From the NCBI RefSeq assembly GCF_001424705.1, contig NZ_LMRA01000002.1:1-64000 (forward strand): a stretch of DNA of 64,000 nucleotides, read 5' to 3'. Positions 40,674 through 49,850 of the stretch are shown in pieces (position 1 is the stretch's first letter; each line of letters begins with the position of its first letter). Origin of the DNA: Methylobacterium sp. Leaf465. GTDB lineage: Bacteria > Pseudomonadota > Alphaproteobacteria > Rhizobiales > Beijerinckiaceae. The notes beneath the pieces were generated by a model, which ran no database searches, was not told the DNA's origin, and saw only the letters and a list, made by a program, of their open reading frames with translations. A program made the translations under genes and the position numbers.

Positions 40674-42215
40674 ATGCGCCTGAGCGTTCGCCTCGACGGG
40701 GGCATGTGCCGCCGTTGGCACCTCCGGCTGATCGAACGCCTCCTGCGCCGCCCCGGGCTCTCGGTGTCCCTCGACCTGTCGCCGGGACCAGGCGCGCTGC
40801 CGCCCAACGCCGCGCTGCTGTTCCGGCTCGAGGCGATGCTGCGCCGGCTGCCGCGCACCGGGCCGGCCCTGCGGGTCGAACGCGCGGACCTCCTGGCCGG
40901 TGCCGCCCCGGCCGACGGAATGCCCGACCTCGTCCTCGACCTCTGCGGCGACGCGGCGGGTCCGCCGGGCGTGCCGGTCTGGCGCCTCGCCTTCGACGGG
41001 GCCTGCGGCGAGGCGGCCCTGCTCGCCTCGCTGCTGGCCGGGCGCCCGCCCGTGGTCAGCCTGACCGACGACGGGCGGATCGTCGCCTCCGGCCGGGTCG
41101 GAACCGAGGCGCGGGGCATCATGCTCACCGCCTTCGAGGATGCTCTCGTTCGGACCGTGAGCCTGATCCTGGCCGCCCTCGGCGGAGCGGGGCCGCGGCT
41201 CGCGCCCGAGGGTGTCCCGATCCCGGGCCCGGCGCCGACGGGCTTCACGGCGGCCGCCCTCACGGCTCGGGCCGCCCGCACCTGTGCCCGGATGGCCGCC
41301 CGCCGGCTCTACGCCCTCTGCACCTGGGCGCCCCATTGGCGGGTCGGCTGGCGCCGGCTCGCCGGTCCCGACCTCATCGACCTCCAGGCCCATCCGGAGA
41401 CCGGCTGGCACACGCTTCCGGACGACGGGCGCCGCTTCTACGCCGATCCGTTCCCGATCGCCGATGCCGCCGGCACGGTGCTGTTCGTGGAGGATTACAG
41501 CCACGTCCTGCAGAAGGGCGTGATCTCGGCCGTGCGCTTCGGCGCCGACGGCCCCCTCGGGACACCGGTGCCGGTGCTGGAGGCCGCCCACCACCTCTCC
41601 TATCCGTTCGTCTTCGCGGAGGGCGGTGCCTACTGGATGGTGCCCGAGAGCGGCGCCACCGGAACCCTCGATCTCTACCGCGCCACCGCCTTCCCCGGCG
41701 GCTGGGTCAAGGAGGCGACCCTGATCTCCGGCCTGAATGCCAGCGATCCGACTCTTCTCCGGCACGACGGCCGCTGGTGGCTGTTCGCGACGGTGCGCGA
41801 CGACGGCGAGCATGACGGCCCCTTCGCCGCCTGGGGATCGTATTCCGACAGCCTGCACCTCTGGTCCGCGCCGGATTTCCGCGGGCCGTGGACCGCGCAT
41901 CCCGGAAATCCGGTGCTGATCGACATCGCCGCCGCCCGGTCCGGCGGCCGCATCGTCGCCCGGGACGGTGCCCTGTTCCGGCCGGTGCAGGATTGCCGCG
42001 ACGGCTATGGCGGGGCGCTCGGCCTCGCGCGGATCCGGCGCCTCGACGCGGCGGGCTACGCCCAGAGCGTGGAGATGATCCTGCGTGCGGGTCCGCGCTT
42101 CCCGGGCACGGGCCTGCACACCCTCAACCGAACGCCGCATTTTGAATTCATCGACGGGGCCGGACGCGTCCGCCGGCGCTTCCGCGGCGGGGCGGGCGGT
42201 GCCTCCGAAACCTGA
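40674..42215 (+). CDS. Formyltransferase-like plus GIPC-transferase-type beta-propeller protein
   Basis: A 513-residue protein with two parts. Residues about 1-200 (MPDLVLDLCGDAAGPPGVPV, FDGACGEAALLASLLAGRPP) resemble the formyltransferase-like N-domain of bacterial sugar-formylating proteins. Residues about 255-500 match the domain of glucosamine inositolphosphorylceramide transferase 1, which looks like a five-bladed propeller: FYADPFPIADAAGTVLFVED, SYPFVFAEGGAYWMVPESG, DPTLLRHDGRWWLFATVRDD, and a last part around HTLNRTPHFEFIDG. Proteins of this kind accompany surface polysaccharide or sphingolipid glycosylation, but no other glycosyltransferase is adjacent, so the pathway is open. It lies 66 bases after the flavoprotein gene. 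Confidence 0.7.
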   Translation: MRLSVRLDGGMCRRWHLRLIERLLRRPGLSVSLDLSPGPGALPPNAALLFRLEAMLRRLPRTGPALRVERADLLAGAAPADGMPDLVLDLCGDAAGPPGVPVWRLAFDGACGEAALLASLLAGRPPVVSLTDDGRIVASGRVGTEARGIMLTAFEDALVRTVSLILAALGGAGPRLAPEGVPIPGPAPTGFTAAALTARAARTCARMAARRLYALCTWAPHWRVGWRRLAGPDLIDLQAHPETGWHTLPDDGRRFYADPFPIADAAGTVLFVEDYSHVLQKGVISAVRFGADGPLGTPVPVLEAAHHLSYPFVFAEGGAYWMVPESGATGTLDLYRATAFPGGWVKEATLISGLNASDPTLLRHDGRWWLFATVRDDGEHDGPFAAWGSYSDSLHLWSAPDFRGPWTAHPGNPVLIDIAAARSGGRIVARDGALFRPVQDCRDGYGGALGLARIRRLDAAGYAQSVEMILRAGPRFPGTGLHTLNRTPHFEFIDGAGRVRRRFRGGAGGASET

Positions 42216-42373
42216 CGTTTCGCAGCCACTTACGTCATCACGGACATTTTAATCCCGCCCCAGGAACAATCATCGGCGCGCACGCTTGTGCCACCGCTGG
42301 TGGGGGCAAGGAATCCGGTCCCCTGCGAGCCCGATCTCACATCGTCCTGCTCGAACGTCCGGAAGGGCCCCTC

Positions 42374-43699
42374 ATGGCCGAGCCGCTCTCCTCCCGCACC
42401 GCTCCGATGCGAAACCCGTCGGCCCGTGTCCTGCGGGGGCTCGATGCGCTCAACTTCTTCCTCGCCGACGTCCGCGATGGGCTTGGTCCCTACCTGGCGA
42501 TCTACCTGATCGCCGTGCGGGGGCCGGACCAGGGCTGGAACGAGGCCACCACCGGCCTCGTCATGACCATCGCGGGCATCGCCGGCCTCATCGCCCAGAC
42601 GCCAGCCGGGGCGCTGATCGACCGGACCAATCACAAGCGCGCCATCGTCATCGCGGCGGCCGTCGCAGTCACGCTGAGCTGCCTCGTCCTGCCCTTCATC
42701 ACGAACTTCTACGTGGTGGCCGCCACGCAATCGGTGGCCGGCATCGCCGGGGCGATCTTCCCGCCGGCGCTGGCCGCCATCACCCTCGGCGTCGTCGGCC
42801 CGAAGCTGTTCGCCAAGCGCATCGGCCGCAACGAGGGCTTCAACCATGCGGGCAACGCCGCCTCTGCTGCGATCGCCGGCGGCACTGCCTACTTCTTCGG
42901 ACCGATCGTGGTGTTCTGGCTGATGGCGCTGCTCGCCGTGTGCAGCATCGGCGCCATGCTGATGGTGCCCGCAGATTCCATCGACGATGATCTCGCCCGC
43001 GGCCTCGACCAGACCGAGACGCAGGCCCGGACCGAGGGCGAGGAGGAACCCTCGGGCCTCACCGCGCTCCTGAAGAACAAGTACCTGCTGCTCTTCGCGG
43101 TGCTGGCCGCGCTGTTCCACCTCTCGAACGCCGCGATGCTCACCTCGGTGGGGCAGCTGCTCACGAAGCTCTCCGGCAAGGACAACGCCACCTCACTGAT
43201 CGCGATCTGCATCGTGGCCGCGCAGCTGGTGATGGTGCCGGTGGCGGTGTTCGTCGGCGCCAAGGCAGATGCGATCGGGCGCAAGCCGATCTTCCTCGCG
43301 GCCTTCGGCGTCCTGGCGATCCGGGGCGTGCTCTACACCCTGTCGGACAACCCGTTCTATCTCGTGGGCGTCCAGCTCCTCGACGGCGTCGGCGCCGGCA
43401 TCTACGGCGCCCTCTTCCCCGTCATCGTCGCCGACCTGACCCGGGGCACGGGCCGGTTCAACGTCTCCCAGGGGGCCGTCGCCACGGCCCAGAGCCTGGG
43501 CGCGGCGCTGAGCGCAACCCTCGCCGGCCTGATCATCGTGTCGGCGGGCTACTCGACCGCGTTCCTGTCCCTGGCCGCCATCGCGGGTCTGGGCTTCGCC
43601 CTCTACCTCTTCGCGATGCCGGAGACGCGCGGCTACGAGCCCGGCCGCTCCGGCGCCGACGGTGGCGGCCTGACGCCCGTCCCTGCGCCGGCGGCCTGA
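42374..43699 (+). CDS. Major facilitator superfamily transporter
   Basis: A 441-residue permease with about 12 hydrophobic segments. The motif A region TPAGALIDRTNHKRAIVIAA between helices 2 and 3 identifies MFS, and VFVGAKADAIGRKPIFLAAF is the second copy between helices 8 and 9. An acidic cytoplasmic loop (DDDLARGLDQTETQARTEGE) joins the halves. The N-terminus has the sequence FFLADVRDGLGPYLAIYLIA. The substrate cannot be read. It starts a co-directional run of four genes: the next gene starts only five bases after its stop. GGAAGGG precedes ATG 42374. Confidence 0.9.
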   Translation: MAEPLSSRTAPMRNPSARVLRGLDALNFFLADVRDGLGPYLAIYLIAVRGPDQGWNEATTGLVMTIAGIAGLIAQTPAGALIDRTNHKRAIVIAAAVAVTLSCLVLPFITNFYVVAATQSVAGIAGAIFPPALAAITLGVVGPKLFAKRIGRNEGFNHAGNAASAAIAGGTAYFFGPIVVFWLMALLAVCSIGAMLMVPADSIDDDLARGLDQTETQARTEGEEEPSGLTALLKNKYLLLFAVLAALFHLSNAAMLTSVGQLLTKLSGKDNATSLIAICIVAAQLVMVPVAVFVGAKADAIGRKPIFLAAFGVLAIRGVLYTLSDNPFYLVGVQLLDGVGAGIYGALFPVIVADLTRGTGRFNVSQGAVATAQSLGAALSATLAGLIIVSAGYSTAFLSLAAIAGLGFALYLFAMPETRGYEPGRSGADGGGLTPVPAPAA

Positions 43700-43704
43700 C
43701 CCCC

Positions 43705-44820
43705 ATGGCCGCCACCGACGACATCCTCGCCTTCGCCCATATCGGCGACCTGCACCTCACCGATGCGGACGCCGACAACGCCCGCGACCTCCACGCCATC
43801 GTGGACCAGATCAACGCCGTGGACGGGGTCGACTTCGTCTATCTGCCCGGCGACAACGCCGACAACGGCACGCCCGCGCAGTACGCCCTGGTGCGCGCCG
43901 AACTCGACCGCCTGCGCCGGCCTTTCCACGTCATCACCGGCGACCACGACATGGAAACCGGGAGCCTCGCGGCGTTCTATGCCGGCCTCGGCGTGCCGAG
44001 GCTGCCCTACGCGGTGACGGTGTCGGGCACCCGCTGCCTGTTCCTCGACATGTGCGGGCCGGGCTCCGGCGGACCGGATTTTCGCCTCGGCGACGGGCAG
44101 GTCGCCTGGCTCCGGCGGGAGGCGGACGCCGCCGAGGCGGAAGGGCACGACTGCGCCCTGTTCATGCACAGCTACCCCGCCGACCTGACGGGGGAGGGCG
44201 AGGCTGCGACGGTCGCAGAACTCGTGCACGGCTCGCGCATCCGCCTCGTCGAGATGGGGCACACCCACTACAACGAACTCGCCAATGACGGCCGGACCAT
44301 CTACGCGGCGACCCGCTCGACGGGCCAGATCGAGGAGGGGCCGGTCGGTTACACCATCGCGGCGATCGACCGGGGCGTGGTGAGCTGGCGCTTCAAGGAA
44401 CTGGCGCAGGGCTGGCCCTTCGTGGTGATCACCGCGCCGGCCGACCGCCGCCTCGCCCATGCCGAGGACCACATCGTCTCGGGCACCACCGAGATCCGCG
44501 CCCTGGTGCTCGGTGCCGGCCGGACGGCGGTCTGCGAGTTCAGCATCGACGGCGGTCCCTGGCGCCCGATGCGGCGCGCCGAGGGCGAGCGCCGCTTCCG
44601 CGCCACGGTCGACTGGCCCCCCGGCGCGGGACGCCTCACCGTCCGCGCCCAGGATTCCGAGGGCGGCGTCGGCCAGGACCAGATCGAGCCGGCCGGCGAC
44701 GTCGGCGCCCTCGTCCGCTCCAAGGGCCTCGGCAGCGACGCGGATTCCGTCGGCGCCTGGCCGGACCGGGGCATCCTCGGCACCCAGCTCGGCCCGAACC
44801 GCAACGGGCGCCACTGGTAG
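43705..44820 (+). CDS. Calcineurin-like metallophosphoesterase
   Basis: A 371-residue protein. The di-metal site reads through all motifs: FAHIGDLHL (D, H), YLPGDNADNG (D, N), VITGDHDMETG (H), ALFMHSYP (H) and VEMGHTHYN (two H). The C-terminal 110 residues form a beta-rich domain (VLGAGRTAVCEFSIDGGPWR), similar to an Ig-like fold seen in 3',5'-cyclic-nucleotide or Icc-type enzymes. No signal peptide, so it is likely cytoplasmic. Sitting five bases after the MFS gene, it is almost certainly co-expressed with it. Substrate unknown. Confidence 0.88.
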   Translation: MAATDDILAFAHIGDLHLTDADADNARDLHAIVDQINAVDGVDFVYLPGDNADNGTPAQYALVRAELDRLRRPFHVITGDHDMETGSLAAFYAGLGVPRLPYAVTVSGTRCLFLDMCGPGSGGPDFRLGDGQVAWLRREADAAEAEGHDCALFMHSYPADLTGEGEAATVAELVHGSRIRLVEMGHTHYNELANDGRTIYAATRSTGQIEEGPVGYTIAAIDRGVVSWRFKELAQGWPFVVITAPADRRLAHAEDHIVSGTTEIRALVLGAGRTAVCEFSIDGGPWRPMRRAEGERRFRATVDWPPGAGRLTVRAQDSEGGVGQDQIEPAGDVGALVRSKGLGSDADSVGAWPDRGILGTQLGPNRNGRHW

Positions 44821-44870
44821 GGCGCATCCGCCCTGCCCGACTTTCTTTCCGACCAAGGATTCCGAACCCG

Positions 44871-46139
44871 ATGGGTGCGCTGACGCTGACCCCGAACCTC
44901 GTCACATGGGCGATCGCCGCCGTGGCCACCCTGGGGGTGATCACCCGTCCCTTCTCCTGGCCGGAGGCGATCTGGGCCGTCCTGGGCGCCGCCGCCCTCG
45001 TGGTGTTCGGCCTGATGCCGGCCGGGACCGCCTGGGAGGGCGTCCTCAAGGGTACCGACGTCTATCTCTTCCTCGTCGGCATGATGCTGATGTCGGAGGT
45101 GGCGCGGAAGGAGGGCCTGTTCGACTGGCTCGCCGGCATCGCGGTGCGGGCGGCCAAGGGCTCGGCCACCCGCCTGTTCACCCTGATCTACGTCGTCGGC
45201 ACCGTGGTGACGGTCTTCCTCTCCAACGATGCCTGCGCGGTGGTGCTGACCCCGGCCGTCTACGCCGCCACCAAGGCCGCCAAGGTCGAGAACCCGCTGC
45301 CCTACCTCCTGATCTGCGCCTTCATCGCTAATGCGGCGAGCTTCGTGCTGCCGATCTCGAACCCGGCCAACCTCGTGGTCTTCGCCGAGCACATGCCGCC
45401 GCTGACGCAGTGGCTGGCGATGTTCGCGCTGCCCTCGGTGCTGGCCATCGTCGCCACCTACGCCACCCTTCGCCTGACGCAGAATTCCGTTCTGCGCGAC
45501 CAGCAGGTCGCTACCGATGTCGAAACGGTACGCCTGTCGCGGACCGGGCTCGTCGCCGGCCTCGGCATCGTGGCCACCGGCGGCGTCCTCATCGGCGCCT
45601 CCGCCCTGGGGCTCGATCTCGGCCTTCCGACCTTCGTGGCCGGTGGCCTCACCACGGCGGCCGTCCTCCTGATGAAGCGCGGCGGCCTCGTCGAGGTCGC
45701 CAAGGACGTGTCCTGGAGCGTGCTGCCCCTGGTCGCCGGCCTGTTCGTGCTGGTCGAGGCACTGGAGAAGACCGGCGTCCTGCGCATGATCGCCGATGCG
45801 CTGAGGCAGGCGGCCGCCGCCTCGCCCGTCGAGACCGCCTGGGGCGCCGGCACCCTGATCGCGGTGCTCTGCAACCTCGTCAACAACCTCCCCGCCGGCC
45901 TCATCGCGGGTGCCGCGGTGCAGACCGCCCACGTGCCCGACACGGTCGCGGGCGCGGTGCTGATCGGGGTCGACATCGGTCCGAACCTCTCGGTGACGGG
46001 CTCGCTGGCCACCATCCTGTGGCTGACCGCGATCCGCCGCGAGGGCCAGGACGTCGGCTTCTGGCGCTTCCTGAAGCTCGGGCTGCTCGTCATGCCGCCC
46101 GCGCTGCTGCTGGCGCTGGCCGGCCTGCTCCTCGTCTAG
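44871..46139 (+). CDS. ArsB/NhaD-type anion permease
   Basis: A 422-residue membrane protein of the ion-transporter superfamily. About ten hydrophobic segments are visible. Blocks characteristic of ArsB-like permeases are LSNDACAVVLTPAVYAATKA, ANAASFVLPISNPANLVVFA and LCNLVNNLPAGLIAGAAVQT with DIGPNLSVTGSLATILWLTA. ArsB pumps arsenite; relatives carry other oxyanions. No arsR, arsC or arsA lies nearby, so arsenic resistance is not supported by context. It lies 50 bases after the phosphoesterase gene, in the same run of transport genes. Confidence 0.85.
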   Translation: MGALTLTPNLVTWAIAAVATLGVITRPFSWPEAIWAVLGAAALVVFGLMPAGTAWEGVLKGTDVYLFLVGMMLMSEVARKEGLFDWLAGIAVRAAKGSATRLFTLIYVVGTVVTVFLSNDACAVVLTPAVYAATKAAKVENPLPYLLICAFIANAASFVLPISNPANLVVFAEHMPPLTQWLAMFALPSVLAIVATYATLRLTQNSVLRDQQVATDVETVRLSRTGLVAGLGIVATGGVLIGASALGLDLGLPTFVAGGLTTAAVLLMKRGGLVEVAKDVSWSVLPLVAGLFVLVEALEKTGVLRMIADALRQAAAASPVETAWGAGTLIAVLCNLVNNLPAGLIAGAAVQTAHVPDTVAGAVLIGVDIGPNLSVTGSLATILWLTAIRREGQDVGFWRFLKLGLLVMPPALLLALAGLLLV

Positions 46140-46183
46140 ATCCCTCGCGTCTCAGCCCGAAGTCCCCCAGCCCAAGGTCCCCC

Positions 46184-47113
46184 GTGAACGCCGCACTGCT
46201 CTATCCCTTCATCCTCGTCGCGGGCGTCCTGCAGGCGCTCGGCAATTCGATGAACGCGCAGCTGCGCGGCCGGCTCGTGAACCCCTGGCTCGCCGCCTCG
46301 GTCTCGTTCCTGCCCATCGTGTTCGTGTTCGCCACGCTGTTCCTCGTGATGCCGACGCCGCTCCCCACCCTGGAGACCCTCGGCAAGATGCCCTGGTACG
46401 CGCCGCTCGGCGGCGTCGCCGGCGCGGTGGCGGTGTTCGGCGGGCTCGCCTTCATCGACAAGGTCGGTGCGGGGCCGTTCAACGGCCTGACGCTCACGGC
46501 CAACATCCTGGCCTCCCTCGCCATGGATTCCTTCGGCCTGTTCGGCCTCCAGGGCGGCGGCTTCAAGCTGATGCCCTGGCTCGGCGGACTGCTGATGGCG
46601 ATCGGCGTGTTCTTCATCGCCCGCACCACCGCCGACACGGGCGGGGACAAGGATAGCGGTCACGGCCTCAACCCGAAGCTGCTCTACCCCTTCATCGTCA
46701 TCGCGGGCATCCTGCAGGCCGTCGGCGTCGTCTGGAATTCGCAGCTGCGCGGCGCCCTGGTGAACCCCTGGCTCGCCGCCACCGTCTCCTTCCTGCCCGT
46801 CGTGTTCGTGTTCGTGCTGGTGTTCCTCGTGCGCCCGACCCCGCTGCCCACCCGGCAGGACGTGTCCGGCGTGCGCTGGTGGATGCCGCTCGCCGGCATC
46901 ACCGGGGCGGTGGCGGTGTTCGGCGGCCTGCTCTTCGTCGACAAGGTGGGGGCGGGTGCCTTCAACGGCCTCCTCATCACCGCCAACCTCCTGACCTCGG
47001 TGGCCCTCGACCATTTCGGCTGGGTCGGCATGAAGCAGGTCAAGGCCGGGCCCGCCCGGCTCGGCGGTGCGGCCCTGATGGTCGCCGGCATCGTGCTGAT
47101 CTCGGTGTTTTGA
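46184..47113 (+). CDS. DMT-family (YdcZ/DUF606) transporter, duplicated
   Basis: A 309-residue protein starting with GTG 46184 (AAGG seven bases ahead). It is an internal tandem duplication: each half of about 145 residues begins LLYPFI(L/V)(V/I)AG(V/I)LQA and contains RG(R/A)LVNPWLAA(S/T)VSFLP, VFVF, PLPT, VAVFGGL(A/L)F(I/V)DKVGAG and FNGL. This makes about ten membrane helices in total, whereas DUF606 proteins usually exist as single 5-helix chains. A short charged linker (DTGGDKDSGHGLNPK) joins the halves. It is the last of four co-directional transport-related genes. Substrate unknown. Confidence 0.85.
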   Translation: MNAALLYPFILVAGVLQALGNSMNAQLRGRLVNPWLAASVSFLPIVFVFATLFLVMPTPLPTLETLGKMPWYAPLGGVAGAVAVFGGLAFIDKVGAGPFNGLTLTANILASLAMDSFGLFGLQGGGFKLMPWLGGLLMAIGVFFIARTTADTGGDKDSGHGLNPKLLYPFIVIAGILQAVGVVWNSQLRGALVNPWLAATVSFLPVVFVFVLVFLVRPTPLPTRQDVSGVRWWMPLAGITGAVAVFGGLLFVDKVGAGAFNGLLITANLLTSVALDHFGWVGMKQVKAGPARLGGAALMVAGIVLISVF

Positions 47114-47417
47114 GCGGCCCCTGCGTATTCGAAAACGCGAAGCTTGAGGACAAGCGGTTGCAGCCGCCGGGAAACGTTGGCCTTTTCGGCGCCCGGCGTG
47201 CTAAACCTCCGACGATCCCGCCCGGAGCCGATCCGCGTCAAGGGTGTGTGGACAGCCTCTCGTGCCGCCCGATTGCCGTCTCCCGGCCGAGTCCGGCGCG
47301 CGTCACGACCTGATCGGTCACCGAAATCCGGCGCCCGGACCGCCCACGCGGCCGCGCCGACGGGCATCTGCGACGCCGCGCCGAGCGCGTGCGGGAGGGT
47401 TCAAGGACAGGAATGCA
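47114..47417. other. Gap without a supported gene
   Basis: About 300 bases between the transporter run and two small genes. No convincing gene, repeat or RNA; the first 50 bases are relatively AT-rich and may include the promoter of the following genes. Confidence 0.4.
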
Positions 47418-47642
47418 ATGAGCGACGAGACCGACGCCCGGACCCGATCCGAGGAGCGCGCCGAGCGGGCCGAGCGGATGGCCAAGGAAGGCGCCCAGGC
47501 CATGGCCGAGCATCTCGCCTCGGTGAAGGCCGTGGACGAGCGGACGGTGAAGCTGCGGGCCCTGCGCTTGGCCAAGGAGGCCGCCGACGCCGAAGCGAAG
47601 GCCGCCGCCCCGCCGCCCGCGCCCAAGCGCAAGCGGTCCTGA
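47418..47642 (+). CDS. Small charged helical protein, unknown function
   Basis: A 74-residue protein starting MSDETDARTRSEERAERAER. It is almost entirely one long, charged helix (Ala, Glu, Lys, Arg-rich) with a coiled-coil-like heptad pattern up to about residue 60, then a Pro/Ala/Lys tail ending KRKRS. AAGGACAGGA precedes the ATG. It is followed after 23 bases by the BrnA-like gene, so the two may be one unit, but it does not resemble the BrnT toxin. Confidence 0.55.
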   Translation: MSDETDARTRSEERAERAERMAKEGAQAMAEHLASVKAVDERTVKLRALRLAKEAADAEAKAAAPPPAPKRKRS

Positions 47643-47665
47643 GACGGCCCGGCGGAGGAGAAGCC

Positions 47666-47941
47666 ATGGCATTCGACCGCTCCCGTCGACCGAGCGACCC
47701 GCGACAGGCCGCCGAGGCGGCCTTCAAGGCCGCCACCACCAAACCCGTCGAGACCGCTAAGCCCATCGGAACGGCCAAGACGATCTCGGCCACGCCGGCC
47801 GCCCCGGCCTCGGTCGTGCCCGGCGCCCGCGAGATGGTCAGCCTGCGCCTCGACCGCGCCGTGCTCGAGCATTTCCAGAAGGACGGTCCGGGCTGGCAGG
47901 ATCGCATCAACGCGGCGCTCAAGGCCGCCGCCGGGCTCTAG
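47666..47941 (+). CDS. BrnA-type antitoxin-like protein
   Basis: A 91-residue protein. The C-terminal half (MVSLRLDRAVLEHFQKDGPG, WQDRINAALKAAAGL) matches the BrnA antitoxin DNA-binding end, a ribbon-helix-helix where V-S-L-R-L-D is the strand. The N-terminal half is Ala/Thr/Pro-rich and flexible. BrnA normally pairs with the BrnT toxin encoded directly upstream; the gene at 47418-47642 is not a BrnT homologue, so this looks like an orphan or a repurposed regulator. GGAGGAG sits well ahead of ATG 47666. Confidence 0.7.
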   Translation: MAFDRSRRPSDPRQAAEAAFKAATTKPVETAKPIGTAKTISATPAAPASVVPGAREMVSLRLDRAVLEHFQKDGPGWQDRINAALKAAAGL

Positions 47942-48030
47942 GCCGGGGCCGCACGGCGCAACGCCGCCGCGAGGCCTGGTCGTGGGGGCATCGGCTCTGC
48001 CGCACCGGTCGACGATTCGGATTCGGAAGC

Positions 48031-48513
48031 CTAGCCGAAGCCGCCCCGCTTCAGCCGCATCACGGTGCGGTCGAGGGCGCCGAGGAAGGCCGAGCGGTCG
48101 CGGGCCGAGAACGGCTTCGGCCCGCCGGTGATCGCGCCGGCCTCGCGCAGGTCCTGCATCAGGTTGCGCGTGGCCAGCGCCATGCCGATGCCGCTCTCGC
48201 TGAAGGGCTTGCCGGTGGGGGCGAGCACGTCGGCGCCCGCCTTCACGCAGCGGCTGGCCAGGGGCACATCGGCGGTGACGACGATGGCACCGGGCCGGGC
48301 TCGCTCGGCGATCCAGTCATCGGCGGCGTCGAACCCGTCGCTGACCACCACCCGTTCGATCCACGGCTCCCGCGGCAGCGCCAGGAAACTGTTGGCGACG
48401 ACACAGACGTGCAGCCCGTATCGGCCGGCGACCCGGTAGGTCTCGTCCTTCACCGGGCAGGCATCCGCGTCGATGTAGACGACGATGGACCGGGTCGGCT
48501 CGACCCCGCTCAC
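48031..48513 (-). CDS. YaiI/YqxD (UPF0178) family protein
   Basis: A 160-residue NYN/PIN-like domain protein starting with GTG at 48513. The signature [19 protein letters not shown] opens it, followed by [30 protein letters not shown] and [20 protein letters not shown]. Conserved Asp residues form a putative metal-dependent nuclease site. The end [20 protein letters not shown] is also typical. The GTG overlaps the TGA of the upstream cyclase gene (GTGA, 48510-48513), so translation is coupled. Cellular role unknown across the family. Confidence 0.9.
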   Translation of the reverse strand: MSGVEPTRSIVVYIDADACPVKDETYRVAGRYGLHVCVVANSFLALPREPWIERVVVSDGFDAADDWIAERARPGAIVVTADVPLASRCVKAGADVLAPTGKPFSESGIGMALATRNLMQDLREAGAITGGPKPFSARDRSAFLGALDRTVMRLKRGGFG

Positions 48514-49577
48514 TGCGCGGCGACCGCGTGCGGCGGTACGCCGGACTCCACCGTCTCCGTCCCGACGCGCTCCAGGGTCGAGACGCTGAGGGGCTGGCCG
48601 CGCCCCCGCAGGGCGTGGGCGCCGAGGGCTCGGGCGCGGATGCCCGCGGGCAGGCGCGCGATCCGGGCCAGCAGGTCGTCCGAGACGAGGATCTCGGTGC
48701 CGAGGGGCCGGCACAGGGATTCGATGCGCGCGGTGACGTTCACCGCATCGCCGAAATACGCGATCTTGTGCCGGTCGACTCCGACTTCCGCCGTGACGAT
48801 CGAGCCGCCGTGCAGGGCCGCGCGCAGGCGCGGCACGGTGCCGAACCGCGCCATCCAGGCCTCGGATTCCGCGTCCAGGCGGTCCATCACGTCGAACACG
48901 CAGGCGACGCAGCGCGCATCCTTCAGGCCGCGGGCCATCGGCCAGGTGATCATCGCCATGTCGCCGATATAGTCGTCGATGGAGCCGGCGTTGCGCCGGA
49001 CGGGCTCGGCGAGGGCTGCGAAGACCGCGCCGAGATAGGCCTGGGCCTTCAGGTCGCCGTGGGTTTCGGCGAAGGCGGTCGATCCGACGACGTCGAGGAA
49101 CAGGAAGATCCGTTCCTCCCGCACGGGCTGGTGGTAGCGCCCCACGAGGAAGTTCACGAACACCTCGCCGCCGATGAGATCGCGCATGCGGATGACGAAG
49201 ACGAGCATCGCCGAGACCGCGAGGCAGTAGGCCAGCACCCGCGGGGTGATCCGCACCGCGTGGCTGAGGTCGTCGTCGGTGAGTCCGAGAGCCCAGACCA
49301 GCAACCCGCCCAGCGCGATCCCGGCGGCGATCATCAGCACGTAGGCGAGCTCGGCCGCCGGCACGTAGAGCTTCGCCGGCATCCGGCGCATCCGCGCCTG
49401 TAGGCCGCCCAGGATCATGCCCCGGTCGAAGGCGAGCGTCGTGCCGCCCACGGCCAGGCCGTAGGTCAGGCCGGCGAGGGGCGTCGCGCCGCCGGCGAAC
49501 AGCACGTTGTAGAGGAGGCCCGCGCCGCCGCAGGCGAAGAGGATGAGGAGCCAGAACCAGCGGTGCTGCGGCAGCAT
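48510..49577 (-). CDS. Membrane-bound class III adenylate/guanylate cyclase
   Basis: A 355-residue protein. Four hydrophobic segments lie in residues 5-130 ([73 protein letters not shown]). The catalytic domain is about 150-340, with metal-binding D162 in [18 protein letters not shown] and D206 in [13 protein letters not shown], and [19 protein letters not shown]. It makes cyclic nucleotide at the inner membrane. This is the second cyclase of the window and differs from the soluble one at 36948 in its membrane anchor. Its stop overlaps the UPF0178 start. Confidence 0.92.
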   Translation of the reverse strand: MLPQHRWFWLLILFACGGAGLLYNVLFAGGATPLAGLTYGLAVGGTTLAFDRGMILGGLQARMRRMPAKLYVPAAELAYVLMIAAGIALGGLLVWALGLTDDDLSHAVRITPRVLAYCLAVSAMLVFVIRMRDLIGGEVFVNFLVGRYHQPVREERIFLFLDVVGSTAFAETHGDLKAQAYLGAVFAALAEPVRRNAGSIDDYIGDMAMITWPMARGLKDARCVACVFDVMDRLDAESEAWMARFGTVPRLRAALHGGSIVTAEVGVDRHKIAYFGDAVNVTARIESLCRPLGTEILVSDDLLARIARLPAGIRARALGAHALRGRGQPLSVSTLERVGTETVESGVPPHAVAAQ

Positions 49578-49850
49578 CAGCGGCGTCCCTCGTGCGGTGC
49601 CCCGGCGGGGGCCGGCCGCGGCGATCCGGTCAGGATGGGGGAGGGTGCAGCGCTGCGCAACGGATGGACCCCTTCGGGGATGGGTCCGGAGGCGGCGGCG
49701 CCCCTTGGCGCGCCGAGCTTCGAACCCCGTCCTGATCATCGCCCTATGATGGCGCGAGTAAGGCCAAGGTGACGCAGGCCCGCGGATCGGGGACCGGTGT
49801 GGCCGCCATGCGTTGCCAGAGGAGATCACCATTCTGGGAGCGCGAGGCGG

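Noticed and set aside
44871..46139. Arsenic-resistance operon
   Set aside because: The permease resembles ArsB, but no arsR, arsC, arsA or arsH is present, so the context does not support it.
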